From Rhizobium sp. CSW-27 (GTDB taxonomy: Bacteria; Pseudomonadota; Alphaproteobacteria; Rhizobiales; Rhizobiaceae): a DNA stretch of 64,000 bases. The position numbers were made by a program, and so were the translations under genes. The stretch is from positions 1-64,000 of the forward strand of contig NZ_JAHHZO010000007.1 of assembly GCF_018760785.1 (NCBI RefSeq). The letters are read 5' to 3'. Positions 17,770 to 26,193 of this stretch are shown in pieces (the first letter of the stretch is position 1; the number at the start of each line of letters is the position of its first letter). The notes under the pieces were generated by a model. That model had not been told where the DNA came from. It was given only the letters and a program-made list of their open reading frames with translations, and did not search any database.

Positions 17770-17813
17770 CATTTCCTCAAAAAGCTTCCGAAATCGGTTG
17801 TGTGAAGGTTTGG

Positions 17814-18077
17814 CTACCTATCGGTTCGGGGCATCGTGCAACTCGAAGGAGGGGGGGCGGCACTGACTGCAACGCAGCACAGATCCTCGGCTTGTCCTCG
17901 GTTCAGTTCACAGTGAACCCGCGACTGTCTAAGGATGATAGACGCGTGTTTGAAAACGAGGTCTGCGTTGTCGCACATGGTCGCGAGAACAGGCCGCTCC
18001 ACGCTCTGATGCGACTTCGCGAAAACCGGGCCAAGCATCAGAGGCGACACAGTAGATCTTCTGGATTGCAATTGCAT
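17814..18077 (-). CDS. Doubtful small ORF upstream of the GH43 gene
   Basis: An 87-codon frame starts at an ATG (18077) with a strong GAGGAGG site, 31 bp after the operator at 18108-18120, and ends 44 bp before the GH43 start. The product (MQLQSRRSTVSPLMLGPVFA and so on) has no recognised domain and an irregular composition. It may be a decayed gene whose promoter and ribosome site still drive the GH43 gene, or a long leader. I do not assign a function. Confidence 0.3.
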   Translation of the reverse strand: MQLQSRRSTVSPLMLGPVFAKSHQSVERPVLATMCDNADLVFKHASIILRQSRVHCELNRGQAEDLCCVAVSAAPPPSSCTMPRTDR

Positions 18078-18107
18078 TGCCTCCTCGCAGTACGCACTTT
18101 CCACATC

Positions 18108-18137
18108 ACGAAAATTTCGTAAATAACGAAAAATTAT
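18108..18137. promoter_or_regulatory. GAAANTTTC operator upstream of the GH43 unit
   Basis: ACGAAAATTTCGT at 18108-18120 is a perfect odd-centred palindrome. A degenerate second site (ACGAAAAATTATG) follows at 18125-18137, with centres 17 bp apart. It belongs to the same motif family as the sites at 15931-15962, 20760-20791 and 25887-25917. Confidence 0.55.
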
Positions 18138-18263
18138 GTGCCGATATGGATGTTGTCACATGAAGTTTGTCAGGCCGAGAAGTGCCCGATGTTCCTGGAG
18201 TTTCAGGCGAAGGTGGCGTCGCCTTAACGGCTTGGTTGGGTTCGATTTGGTATTCGGGTTGTC

Positions 18264-18345
18264 ATGACCGAAGCTGTTCGTGTTCAGTTCAGACGCCACC
18301 GCTTTCCCGCTGAGATCATTGCCCACGCCGTATGGCTTCGCACTC
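18264..18345 (+). mobile_element. N-terminal remnant of an IS6-family transposase gene
   Basis: The plus strand encodes FRRHRFPAEIIAHAVWL after an ATG at 18264. This is the conserved opening of IS6-family transposases; the intact IS6 element at 30688 has the related GFRFPREIVAYAVW. Similarity stops at about 18345 and no terminal repeat is seen. It is a relic only and lies in a 330-bp gap between LacI and the GH43 unit. Confidence 0.55.
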
Positions 18346-18406
18346 ACGCCATCTCGATCTGGTGTCAAATCGCTGGCTCGATAGCCGCCTGAAAGACTGC
18401 ACGCAA

Positions 18407-19441
18407 TCATTGAGGTTCGAGTTCGGGTTGACCCCGAGGAGCAGCCGTCGAACGCCGCAGAAGAAGATCCACCCCGACACTGACCCGTTGCACGGGGCCG
18501 GTCGTATCTGCCATCCGCGCTGCAATAAGCTCGACACTGATCCTACCCAGCGCATGCCGATCCGAACTCACAGTTGTCAGTGGGGGCGTCCCGAAGCCGC
18601 CAAGCGCCAGACCATCAAACCCAACGACTGAAACATCTTCAGGCACAGACAGGCCACGCCGCTCCACGGCTTGAATGACGCCGAGCGCCACCATGTCGTT
18701 CACGCAGAAGAATGCCGTTGGCATGACGTTTCCGTCATCCAGCCAACGTTCGACGATATCGCGCGCCGACAGGTTGATGTGCTGCGGTGCGCCAAGGTCC
18801 AAGAGATTACGGACAGGATCGAAAGTAAGCCCCCCCTCTTCCAAGGCGCTGCGGAAGCCTGCGACGCGGCGACGGAATGTTTCTCTCCAGGCATGTGTGA
18901 CATGCACAATGTCACGGTGTCCGAGCTCGAGGAGATGCTTCGTAGCAGCCCAGGCCCCATAAAGATAATCAGGCGCGACGCTCGGCAAGCGCATGGACGG
19001 GTCCATGCCATTGACGATGACCGCAGGCACGTGCAGTCCCGCAATGGACTGAACCAGTTCGGGATGGTCAACGCCAACCAGCAGGAAGCCCTGGGCTTGG
19101 GGCAGGCCCCCCGGCGCAAGCATTTCCGCCAGATCTCGCTGTACGGTTACGCTGACATCAAGCCCTAGGGCCGAGCCCGTTGTCCCGATACTTGCGAGAA
19201 CGTCGCCGTAAAAGGCGTCGTGGCTGACATATTGCTCCAGCGTCAGAACCGATATGCTCCCGACTTGCCTGCCGGCACGACCGCGATAGCCAAGCTGGTC
19301 AGCAATGTGCAGGACCCGGTCCCGTGTCGCACCTGCAACACCTCCACGGTTGTTCAGGACCTTGGAAACCGCAGCGATCGATACGCCGGCAGCGGCGGCA
19401 ATATCCTTGAGCGTCGGCTCTGGAGGCAGTTGAATCTGCAA
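18407..19441 (-). CDS. LacI-family transcriptional regulator (carbohydrate island)
   Basis: A 344-aa protein. The N-terminal LacI HTH (about 9-32) is PTLKDIAAAAGVSIAAVSKVLNNR with the hinge helix following, and the rest is a type 1 periplasmic-binding-fold sensor domain ending in LLLRRSTA. It lies 102 nt after the GH88 gene on the same strand, so it is probably in one operon with it. It is the only regulator in the island, and thus the natural candidate to bind the GAAANTTTC palindromes. That assignment is inference. Confidence 0.9.
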   Translation of the reverse strand: MQIQLPPEPTLKDIAAAAGVSIAAVSKVLNNRGGVAGATRDRVLHIADQLGYRGRAGRQVGSISVLTLEQYVSHDAFYGDVLASIGTTGSALGLDVSVTVQRDLAEMLAPGGLPQAQGFLLVGVDHPELVQSIAGLHVPAVIVNGMDPSMRLPSVAPDYLYGAWAATKHLLELGHRDIVHVTHAWRETFRRRVAGFRSALEEGGLTFDPVRNLLDLGAPQHINLSARDIVERWLDDGNVMPTAFFCVNDMVALGVIQAVERRGLSVPEDVSVVGFDGLALGGFGTPPLTTVSSDRHALGRISVELIAARMADTTGPVQRVSVGVDLLLRRSTAAPRGQPELEPQ

Positions 19442-19543
19442 GTGCTTGGTTCCGTTTTCGCGAACGTAATCGATTTGTCCCTTGTCGATAGTCTAGCAAA
19501 CATGATGCTGCAACACGTCTCGCGCAAGATCTCAGCGACTGGA

Positions 19544-20728
19544 TTACCAGAAGAAGTCTCTGTGCCCCTGGGCGCGCATCAGGGCCTCCATGAAGTAGTA
19601 GTCGCCATAGGGCAACATGGCATCGCATCGACCAGCCGGAACATGCCCGGCGCCATGCGCAAGCAGGCCTTGGGCGCCAGGGGTGCCGGTGAGATCACAG
19701 GTATCGAGCAAGCCATCCAGGAGCCGGCAACCGAAGTCTCGCCATCGCCGCGCCTCGAATTCAGGCACGTGGTCCGCGAGCATCAAAACCCCTGCTGCGG
19801 TCACGGCTGCGGCAGACGAATCCACTGGATGACTGCCATCTGCCGGAAGACTATAGTCCCAGACAGGTACCTTGCTGTTTCCCATCAATTCTTCCGCCTT
19901 GGCAGCAAGGCGCAAGGCGGCATCAAGCGATACGGGGTTTCCCGTCACGCGATGACAATTGGCAAAACCGTGAATGAGCCAGGCCTGCCCTCTCGCCCAG
20001 CACGAATGATCGGCAAAACCCTGGTGCGTCTCGCCCCGAAGCGGCTCTCCAGAGGCGGGATCAAAGAGGAAGGTGTGAAAGGTCGTTCCGTCCGGGCGCA
20101 CGAGATGACGCAGCGTGGTCGCCTCATGCAGTTCCGCAACTTCACGAAAATCCGTAATCCCGGTTTCGCGGTGGGCCCAATGCAGCAGCGCGAGGTTTTG
20201 AATCGTATCCGCAATCATTCGTCCATTGGCAAAGCGCGCCTGTTGACGGTCCTGCGGGCCGACAGGGCTCCAGGCCTGGATGTATTGCCCTTCCTCGCGA
20301 AAACGGCCGATCAGCCAGCGGGCCGCCTCAAGGCCCATGTTTCGGGCAACATCATCACCCGTCGACAGCCATTCTGCGACACTGGACAGCGAGAAGATAA
20401 AACCCAGATCGTGATCGCGAGCCTTCCGGTCATCCAGAACAGCACGAAACTGTGGTCGCCGCGCCCGTGCCGCCGCCAGGAAGGCAGGATCTGAGGTCAA
20501 TTGATGCGCCAGCCACAATTGCCCGGGCATAAAGCCCATCACCCAATCGGGGCCGTCACAGAAGCTCCACCTGTTGTCAGGGTGTCCGATCTTGGGATTT
20601 CTTAAACCGGCAATGGGGAGAAGCTCACGCAACCGGTCGATCGACCGGTCAAGAGCGGCCTGATAGACGGCACCTCCAACAGGCTTCGGGCTGTTAGCAA
20701 AGTAGGATGTCAGTTGGGAAGTTTGCAT
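19544..20728 (-). CDS. Unsaturated uronyl hydrolase, GH88 family
   Basis: A 394-aa (alpha/alpha)6-barrel enzyme without a signal peptide. Family signatures are DWVMGFMPGQLW (61-72), DHDLGF (105-110), MIADTIQNL (171-179) and HSCWARGQAW (241-250). The two aspartates in DHDLGF and MIADT correspond to the catalytic pair of GH88. It removes the 4,5-unsaturated uronic acid that polysaccharide lyases leave at the non-reducing end, which implies that a lyase acts upstream in this pathway. GH105 is the nearest alternative. GAGGAG precedes the ATG. It is divergent from the TRAP operon over a shared 224-bp control region. Confidence 0.88.
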   Translation of the reverse strand: MQTSQLTSYFANSPKPVGGAVYQAALDRSIDRLRELLPIAGLRNPKIGHPDNRWSFCDGPDWVMGFMPGQLWLAHQLTSDPAFLAAARARRPQFRAVLDDRKARDHDLGFIFSLSSVAEWLSTGDDVARNMGLEAARWLIGRFREEGQYIQAWSPVGPQDRQQARFANGRMIADTIQNLALLHWAHRETGITDFREVAELHEATTLRHLVRPDGTTFHTFLFDPASGEPLRGETHQGFADHSCWARGQAWLIHGFANCHRVTGNPVSLDAALRLAAKAEELMGNSKVPVWDYSLPADGSHPVDSSAAAVTAAGVLMLADHVPEFEARRWRDFGCRLLDGLLDTCDLTGTPGAQGLLAHGAGHVPAGRCDAMLPYGDYYFMEALMRAQGHRDFFW

Positions 20729-20759
20729 AGGTTTCTCCTCTGTTTTTCTCTTTCACAAA

Positions 20760-20791
20760 AAGAAAGTTTCGTCAATTAAAGAAATTTTCTT
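20760..20791. promoter_or_regulatory. Paired GAAANTTTC operators between the GH88 and TRAP genes
   Basis: AAGAAAGTTTCGT (20760-20772) and AAGAAATTTTCTT (20779-20791) have centres 19 bp apart. The second overlaps a TTGACG -35-like box (20790-20795) facing the TRAP operon, with TAGCAA 17 nt further on. A bound regulator would block RNA polymerase at this promoter and could control both divergent units. Confidence 0.6.
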
Positions 20792-20952
20792 GACGCAATT
20801 GAAATCTGGCCTTAGCAAAAAGCGCAGGAGGATCGGCGCAGCACACCCATGGCTGACCTGAATGGCGCTACGGCGCCCCATCAGCGTGAGGGTGCGAGCG
20901 TCGACGAGGACCGCTGCCTGCGAACAGGCACTGGAAAACAGGAGGAATGACA

Positions 20953-21933
20953 ATGGCTATCAAACTTCGCCTTATCACCGCCGCGCTTGCCGTTGCGGTA
21001 TCTGCAGTATCGGCCCATGCAGCGACGTTCCGCATCGCTACCAATGTGACGGAAGACAGCACCGCCGGAAAACTCCTGGCGGAGTTTTCGGATGCGGTGG
21101 CCGCACGCACCGAAGGCCGTGTGAAATTCAAGATGTTTCACAACGGCGTCCTGGGCGAACAGGCACAATATCTGCAACAGATCCAGACAGGCGCCATCGA
21201 TGCGGGTCTGGTGAATTCGGGAACGCTGGAGACTGTGGTTCCGGCTGTCGGCGTCATGAACCTGCCCTACGTATTCCGGACGTCGGAAGAATATGCCAAG
21301 GTGATGACGGATCCGACCGTACTCAAGACCTTGGAGACGGCAGCGCAGGCCCAAAAAATCAACGTTCTGGGCTTCCTGTCATCCGGCTTCCGGTCGATCT
21401 ATACCACCAAGCCGGTATCGGATTTTGCCGGCCTGAAGGGGCTGAAGCTGCGCTCGATCGCGAGCCCGACCTATACCGAAATGGTCACCCTTTTCGGTGC
21501 CGTGCCAACGCCGCTCCCGTTTGGTGAACTGTATCCAGGTCTCCAGGCCGGTGTGGTTGACGGCGCCGAGGGCGGTCTTGCAGGTCTCTGGGTCGCCAAG
21601 TTCGGTGAAGTGGCAAAATACGCGCTGGTGACGAACCACACGCGGCTGACTGATTTCATCGTGACTTCGGCCGAATTCGCCGACAAAGTCGGCGAACAGG
21701 ATCTGGCTCTCCTGCATGAGGAATTCCAGAAAGTCAGCCTGAAGTCGATCCAGTTCGCCGACCAGAACGAGGCCGACCAGCTGGCGCAGGCGGTTGAAAA
21801 ACTCGGCGTCACCGTCACGAAAACCGATCTGGCACCGTTCATGGCCGCTGTAGCACCCATGTACGAAAAGGCTCGCGCAGATGCGGCCAAGCAGCCGATG
21901 ATTGAAGCCATCTTCGCCCTTACTGGTCGCTGA
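20953..21933 (+). CDS. TRAP transporter substrate-binding protein (DctP family)
   Basis: A 326-aa periplasmic protein with signal peptide MAIKLRLITAALAVAVSAVSAHA. The DctP fold is recognisable from GRVKFKMFHNGVLGEQAQYLQQIQ, the conserved arginine region KGLKLRSIASP and VDGAEGG. The family binds carboxylated ligands through that arginine, so a uronate or unsaturated uronide fits the GH88 context. The second ATG (20953) is used because it lies 7 nt from GGAGG. It is the first gene of the TRAP operon. Confidence 0.92.
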   Translation: MAIKLRLITAALAVAVSAVSAHAATFRIATNVTEDSTAGKLLAEFSDAVAARTEGRVKFKMFHNGVLGEQAQYLQQIQTGAIDAGLVNSGTLETVVPAVGVMNLPYVFRTSEEYAKVMTDPTVLKTLETAAQAQKINVLGFLSSGFRSIYTTKPVSDFAGLKGLKLRSIASPTYTEMVTLFGAVPTPLPFGELYPGLQAGVVDGAEGGLAGLWVAKFGEVAKYALVTNHTRLTDFIVTSAEFADKVGEQDLALLHEEFQKVSLKSIQFADQNEADQLAQAVEKLGVTVTKTDLAPFMAAVAPMYEKARADAAKQPMIEAIFALTGR

Positions 21934-22004
21934 TTTCACTAGCTGTCGCAGAGCGGGAGTTGGGCTGCGAGCCCGGCTCCCGCAGGCCTATAGAAAGACG
22001 TGTC

Positions 22005-23918
22005 ATGGATGAGCAGTTTGCTGTTGCCGAAGTCCGGATCTCCCGTGGAGGTATCGGTCCCTTTCTCCTGAAGGGGCTGTCCTCGATCATGGCGGTGCTT
22101 TTGGCGCTGATGGTCGCCGCAATCGCCTGGCAGGTGGTTTCGCGTTATGTCCTGGGAACCCCGAGCCTTTTGACAGAGGAGTTTCTTCGCTTCTCCTTGA
22201 TCTGGCTGGGACTTTTCGGCGCAGGCGTATGCTTTTTCGGCACATATCACATGAACCTGCCGATGATGTCGGACAGCATGCCCCCAGCCGGACAACAAGT
22301 GCTGTTCCACTTGAATGCCTTGATCAACATCCTCTTTGGCGGCGTGCTGATCTGGGGTGGCTGGAAGAGCGTCATGGTCAATGCTGCAACCGTCAGCCCC
22401 ATGCTGCAAATCTCGATGGGCCTGATCATGTCCGTGATCGCACTCTGCGGCCTGATGATCGTTTTGATCCAGGGTAGAGATATCTTGCAGCGTATACGCT
22501 CGGATCAAGGCGATCTCCGTCTCTTTTTGAGTGCATTGGCCCTGCTCGCGACCGGTTGTGCGGTGATATGGCTGATCTGGACCTCGTCCTGGATGCAGGC
22601 GCTGACCAATGACTATCTGGAGCTGACCTCAACCATTGTTCTCTTCCTGGTCGCAACATTGCTCCTGTCCATCGGCACGCCGATATCCATCGGCTTGGCC
22701 CTGGCCGGCGTCCTCACGCTCGCGCTGCAAATGAATATCTCTCGCGTGCTGCCGACGGTGGGCGAGACCATGTTCAACGGTCTCGACAGTTTCGGCTTTC
22801 TCGCGCTGCCCTTCTTCATCCTGGCTGGCAACATCATGAATGTTACCGGTCTTGCGCGACGCCTGATCGATCTTGCCATGCTGCTCGGAGCCCGTTTTCC
22901 CGGAAGCCTCTGGCAGACCAATATTCTTGGCAATATTCTGTTCGGAACCTTGTCAGGTTCGGGCATTGCAGCAGCGTCAGCCATCGGCGGCATCATCAAT
23001 CCTGTGGCGAAGGAAAAAGGCTACGACATGGCGGTGACAACCGCTGTCAACGCCGCATCTGCACCGGTCGGCCTGCTGATTCCGCCTTCGGGCGCTCTGA
23101 TTGTCTATTCACTCATCACCGGCGGCAGTGCCTCAATCATAGCACTCTTCATGGCCGGTTATGTGCCCGGCATCATCATGGGCCTGGCCGTCATGCTGTA
23201 TGCGGGCTGGTACGCGAAAAAACACGGCTACGAGGCCGACAGGCAGCGGCACGGTCTCTCCGAAACACTCCGGATCGTGTTGAGAGCTGTGCCCAGCCTG
23301 CTTCTCGTTATCATCGTAATCGCCGGCATTCTCGGAGGTGCCTTCACCGCCATCGAAGGCTCAGGCGTGGCGGCTGTCTATGCATTGATCCTCGGCTTCG
23401 CCTATCGCAGCCTGAGCTTGAAGCAGCTCGGCAAGATCCTCGTCGATACCGCCTTGATGACCGCATCGATCCTGTTCCTGATCGCCTGCTCGGCGATGAT
23501 GATGTGGTCGATGACCTTTGCATCGGTTCCCGAAACCGTCGCGAACCTCATCATGACCGTGGCCGATAACAAGTTCCTCGTGCTGCTGATCATCAACATC
23601 GTGCTGCTGATCGTCGGCATTCCGATGGACATGGCACCCGCCATGCTGATCTTCACGCCGATCTTCTATCCGATTGTCACCGAATTGGGTGTTGATCCCG
23701 TGCATTTCGGCATCATCATGGTCTACAACCTGGCCATGGGCATCGTGACCCCCCCGGTCGGGACGATCCTCTTTGTCGCCTGTTCGATCAGTGGCCAAAG
23801 CATCGGAGCCGTCACCAAGCCGCTGCTGCCAATCTTCGCCCTCCAGATCGCCGGGCTTCTTCTGATCACCTATGTGCCGGCAATCACGCTGTTCCTGCCG
23901 AGGCTGTTCGGCCTATGA
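22005..23918 (+). CDS. TRAP transporter permease, fused small and large subunits (DctQM)
   Basis: A 637-aa membrane protein. Residues about 25-170 form the four-helix DctQ small subunit (QVVSRYVLGTPSLLTEEFLRFSLIWLG). A linker and extra helix follow, and residues about 205-635 are the DctM large subunit (GTLSGSGIAAASAIGGI, NAASAPVGLLIPPSG, PVGTILFVACSISG). The fusion is a known arrangement. It imports the DctP ligand with sodium. It starts 72 nt after dctP, and its stop overlaps the DUF2264 start by ATGA. Confidence 0.92.
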   Translation: MDEQFAVAEVRISRGGIGPFLLKGLSSIMAVLLALMVAAIAWQVVSRYVLGTPSLLTEEFLRFSLIWLGLFGAGVCFFGTYHMNLPMMSDSMPPAGQQVLFHLNALINILFGGVLIWGGWKSVMVNAATVSPMLQISMGLIMSVIALCGLMIVLIQGRDILQRIRSDQGDLRLFLSALALLATGCAVIWLIWTSSWMQALTNDYLELTSTIVLFLVATLLLSIGTPISIGLALAGVLTLALQMNISRVLPTVGETMFNGLDSFGFLALPFFILAGNIMNVTGLARRLIDLAMLLGARFPGSLWQTNILGNILFGTLSGSGIAAASAIGGIINPVAKEKGYDMAVTTAVNAASAPVGLLIPPSGALIVYSLITGGSASIIALFMAGYVPGIIMGLAVMLYAGWYAKKHGYEADRQRHGLSETLRIVLRAVPSLLLVIIVIAGILGGAFTAIEGSGVAAVYALILGFAYRSLSLKQLGKILVDTALMTASILFLIACSAMMMWSMTFASVPETVANLIMTVADNKFLVLLIINIVLLIVGIPMDMAPAMLIFTPIFYPIVTELGVDPVHFGIIMVYNLAMGIVTPPVGTILFVACSISGQSIGAVTKPLLPIFALQIAGLLLITYVPAITLFLPRLFGL

Positions 23919-25738
23919 CACCGCGGGCGGGGCACGGATGGAATCCGTTGTTCGGTCTGCCGATCTTCAGCAGAGAGGATCTGCTGAATGCTCTGCGTGC
24001 CCTGCTCCATCCACTTGCAGCGTTTCAATCTCCGGGCGGCGCCCGTCTGCAGCTCTCGGCGGGTGCAGCGATATTCGACCGGGCAGCCGCAGAGCTCGAA
24101 GGCTTCGCCCGCCCGCTCTGGGGAGCGGTGCCTGCAGCACTCGGTGGTTCGGACGTGCTGGACTGGGCACGCGTGCGAGAGGGACTGAGCAACGGATGCG
24201 ATCCGGAACATGAGGAATTCTGGGGCTGGCCCGGCTCAGAAGACCAGCGGCTCGTGGAAATGGCGGCGATCGGATTTGCCCTGTTGGCCGTTCCTGAAAG
24301 GATCTGGAATCCTTTGCCCGAGAGGAGCAAGGCGCTTGTCTCCTCCTATCTGCGACGATGCGCGGCACAGATCTTTTCGCCCAACAACTGGATGTTCTTT
24401 CGGCTGCTGATCGTTGCTGGCCTGGCGCGTGTGGAACCGGATAACCCGGTGGATGATGCAGGACGCTATGTTCAGGAGATAGAAGCTCTCTATCTGGGGG
24501 AAGGCTGGTATCGGGACGGCCCCGGACGACGCGTCGATCACTATAATGGCTTTGCGTTCCACACCTACGCTCTCCTGCTCACTTGCTTCGCGCCGGAAAA
24601 ACCGGCGATTGACCACCTGGCACGAGCGCGCCTGTTCGCCCCGAACTTTGCTGCCTGGTTCGACCCGGAAGGCAGAGGTCTCGCCTATGGCCGATCCATG
24701 ACCTATCGTTTCGCCATGACAGCGTTCTTCGGGGCCTATGCGCTCGCGGAAGATGGGGATCCTGCGCTACCCTGGGGATGCCTGAAAGGCATTATCCTGC
24801 GCAATATCAGGTGGTGGTCACGCCAACCGATTGCCGACCGGGACGGTGTCCTTTCCGTTGGCTATGTCTACCCGAACCCGATGATGGCGGAAGATTACAA
24901 CTCTGCCTGTTCACCCTATTGGGCGCTAAAGGCATTTCTGCCGCTGGCACTGCCCCGAGATCACCCCTTCTGGACGTCTGAGGAAGCACCTCTTCCGCAA
25001 GATCTGCCGCTCATGCAGCAGGCGCCGGGTTTCCTTCTGCAGCGGAGCGCGACCCACACGGTAGCCCTCTCAGCAGGACAAGAAGGTCCTCAGTTCCGCC
25101 ACGGCGCCGAGAAATACGCGAAGTTTGCCTATTCAACCCAGTCACCCTTGAGTGTTGAAATGCGGGAGGCAAGTCTGCTCACGGCGGCGCTGGACGGAGC
25201 GCTCGGCGTTCAGGCGGAGGGACGGCCATGGGTGACACGACATGGTTGCGCTTCGATGCAAACTTCCAATGCTGCGCTCATATCCATCTGGCACCCGTAT
25301 CCCGATGTCGAGATCGAGACGTTGTTATGCCCGCATGGCAACGGGCACATTCGCCGACACAGGATTTTAACGCCTGTACCTTTGGTCACTGTTGAAGGTG
25401 GCTTTGCCGTTGAGCGAACCGACGGGCAAGCCGAGGTTTGTGAAATCGGGCGAGATTCAAGTTGGGTTTTGGGGGGGCATGCCAGTTGCATCGTCGATCT
25501 TAATAGCCTCCGCCTGCCGCGCATCCACGCACCGGCATCTGGCATAAACCTCGCTTATCCACGGATCTGGGTGCCGCAACTGCTCGGAAACATCCCGGCT
25601 GGCGAAACAGAACTCCTATGCTGGTGCACATGTGATGAACGTCCTGCCGATAGGTGCAACTCTCAGAGTTCGGAGCACCGCGCATCTCTTCTTGAGGTGT
25701 TGCGGCAAGCCGTAGAAAGCGTGCGCACCAGTCAATGA
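23915..25738 (+). CDS. DUF2264 family protein, putative carbohydrate-active enzyme
   Basis: A 607-aa protein without a signal peptide, translationally coupled to the TRAP permease. The DUF2264 domain covers about residues 13-360: NPLFGLPIFSREDLLNALRALL, SPNNWMFFRLLIV, GEGWYRDGPGRRVDHYNGFAFH, GRSMTYRF, EDYNSACSPYWALKAF. This part is an alpha-helical toroid resembling lyases and unsaturated-uronide hydrolases. The C-terminal half is beta-rich, like the sandwich of heparinase-type lyases. A role on imported uronide oligosaccharides is inferred from context; no activity can be proven from sequence. Confidence 0.8.
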   Translation: MTPRAGHGWNPLFGLPIFSREDLLNALRALLHPLAAFQSPGGARLQLSAGAAIFDRAAAELEGFARPLWGAVPAALGGSDVLDWARVREGLSNGCDPEHEEFWGWPGSEDQRLVEMAAIGFALLAVPERIWNPLPERSKALVSSYLRRCAAQIFSPNNWMFFRLLIVAGLARVEPDNPVDDAGRYVQEIEALYLGEGWYRDGPGRRVDHYNGFAFHTYALLLTCFAPEKPAIDHLARARLFAPNFAAWFDPEGRGLAYGRSMTYRFAMTAFFGAYALAEDGDPALPWGCLKGIILRNIRWWSRQPIADRDGVLSVGYVYPNPMMAEDYNSACSPYWALKAFLPLALPRDHPFWTSEEAPLPQDLPLMQQAPGFLLQRSATHTVALSAGQEGPQFRHGAEKYAKFAYSTQSPLSVEMREASLLTAALDGALGVQAEGRPWVTRHGCASMQTSNAALISIWHPYPDVEIETLLCPHGNGHIRRHRILTPVPLVTVEGGFAVERTDGQAEVCEIGRDSSWVLGGHASCIVDLNSLRLPRIHAPASGINLAYPRIWVPQLLGNIPAGETELLCWCTCDERPADRCNSQSSEHRASLLEVLRQAVESVRTSQ

Positions 25739-25886
25739 CCGTGGTTCCTTGGGGGACCGCAGGTGATCACCTTTAAAGAGGTCATTCCCAATCACCATGC
25801 AGACGCACTGTGGGGGGATTGCAAAGCTATTGAAGCTTGGCGACAGACCGTACACGACGGTTGCAATCTAGTGACTTTCTTATTCT
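25739..25886. other. Spacer after the TRAP operon
   Basis: No gene is supported here. The stretch AGGTGATCACCT (25762-25773) is a perfect palindrome but has no T-run on either side, so it is a weak terminator candidate at best. Confidence 0.4.
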
Positions 25887-25945
25887 GCGAAAGTTTTCCA
25901 TAAAAAGAAATTTTCTTGACCGCGCGGTACGATCGGGCCTAAACT
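25887..25945 (+). promoter_or_regulatory. Operator pair and promoter of the secreted beta-helix gene
   Basis: A degenerate outer site (GCGAAAGTTTTCC, 25887-25899) and a perfect inner site (AAGAAATTTTCTT, 25905-25917) have centres 18 bp apart. The inner site overlaps TTGACC (25916-25921). TAAACT at 25940-25945 could serve as -10. The layout is the same as at the TRAP and ABC promoters. Confidence 0.6.
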
Positions 25946-25998
25946 TCTGGCGAGATAGCCAATCAGTTGCGATTTCCGGCTCTTCTGGGAGGGAAGCC

Positions 25999-26049
25999 AT
26001 GAAGTATCCAAAGACGCCTAGAATACCCGACTGTCTCTCAGCCCGGTGA
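25999..26049 (+). CDS. Possible 16-aa leader peptide or gene remnant
   Basis: MKYPKTPRIPDCLSAR, with a good GGGAGG site before the ATG, lies in the 5' leader of the beta-helix gene about 55 nt after the putative -10. It may be a leader ORF or the surviving start of a deleted gene. There is no homology to support either. Confidence 0.3.
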   Translation: MKYPKTPRIPDCLSAR

Positions 26050-26193
26050 CGCCACTTCGTGCACCTGCTTGAGTTGCAGCTGCCGAGATAACTGAGAGAC
26101 GACTGCGCGATGCAGGTCGCCGATCATCCCGGCACCTGAGAGCCGCTCTTTTAGACTTTTCCGAACTACCTTGTGTTTCCGGAGGAGGAAGCA

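Noticed and set aside
19220-20494. 424-codon open frame on the plus strand
   Set aside because: Antisense to the GH88 gene, whose catalytic motifs are clear on the other strand.
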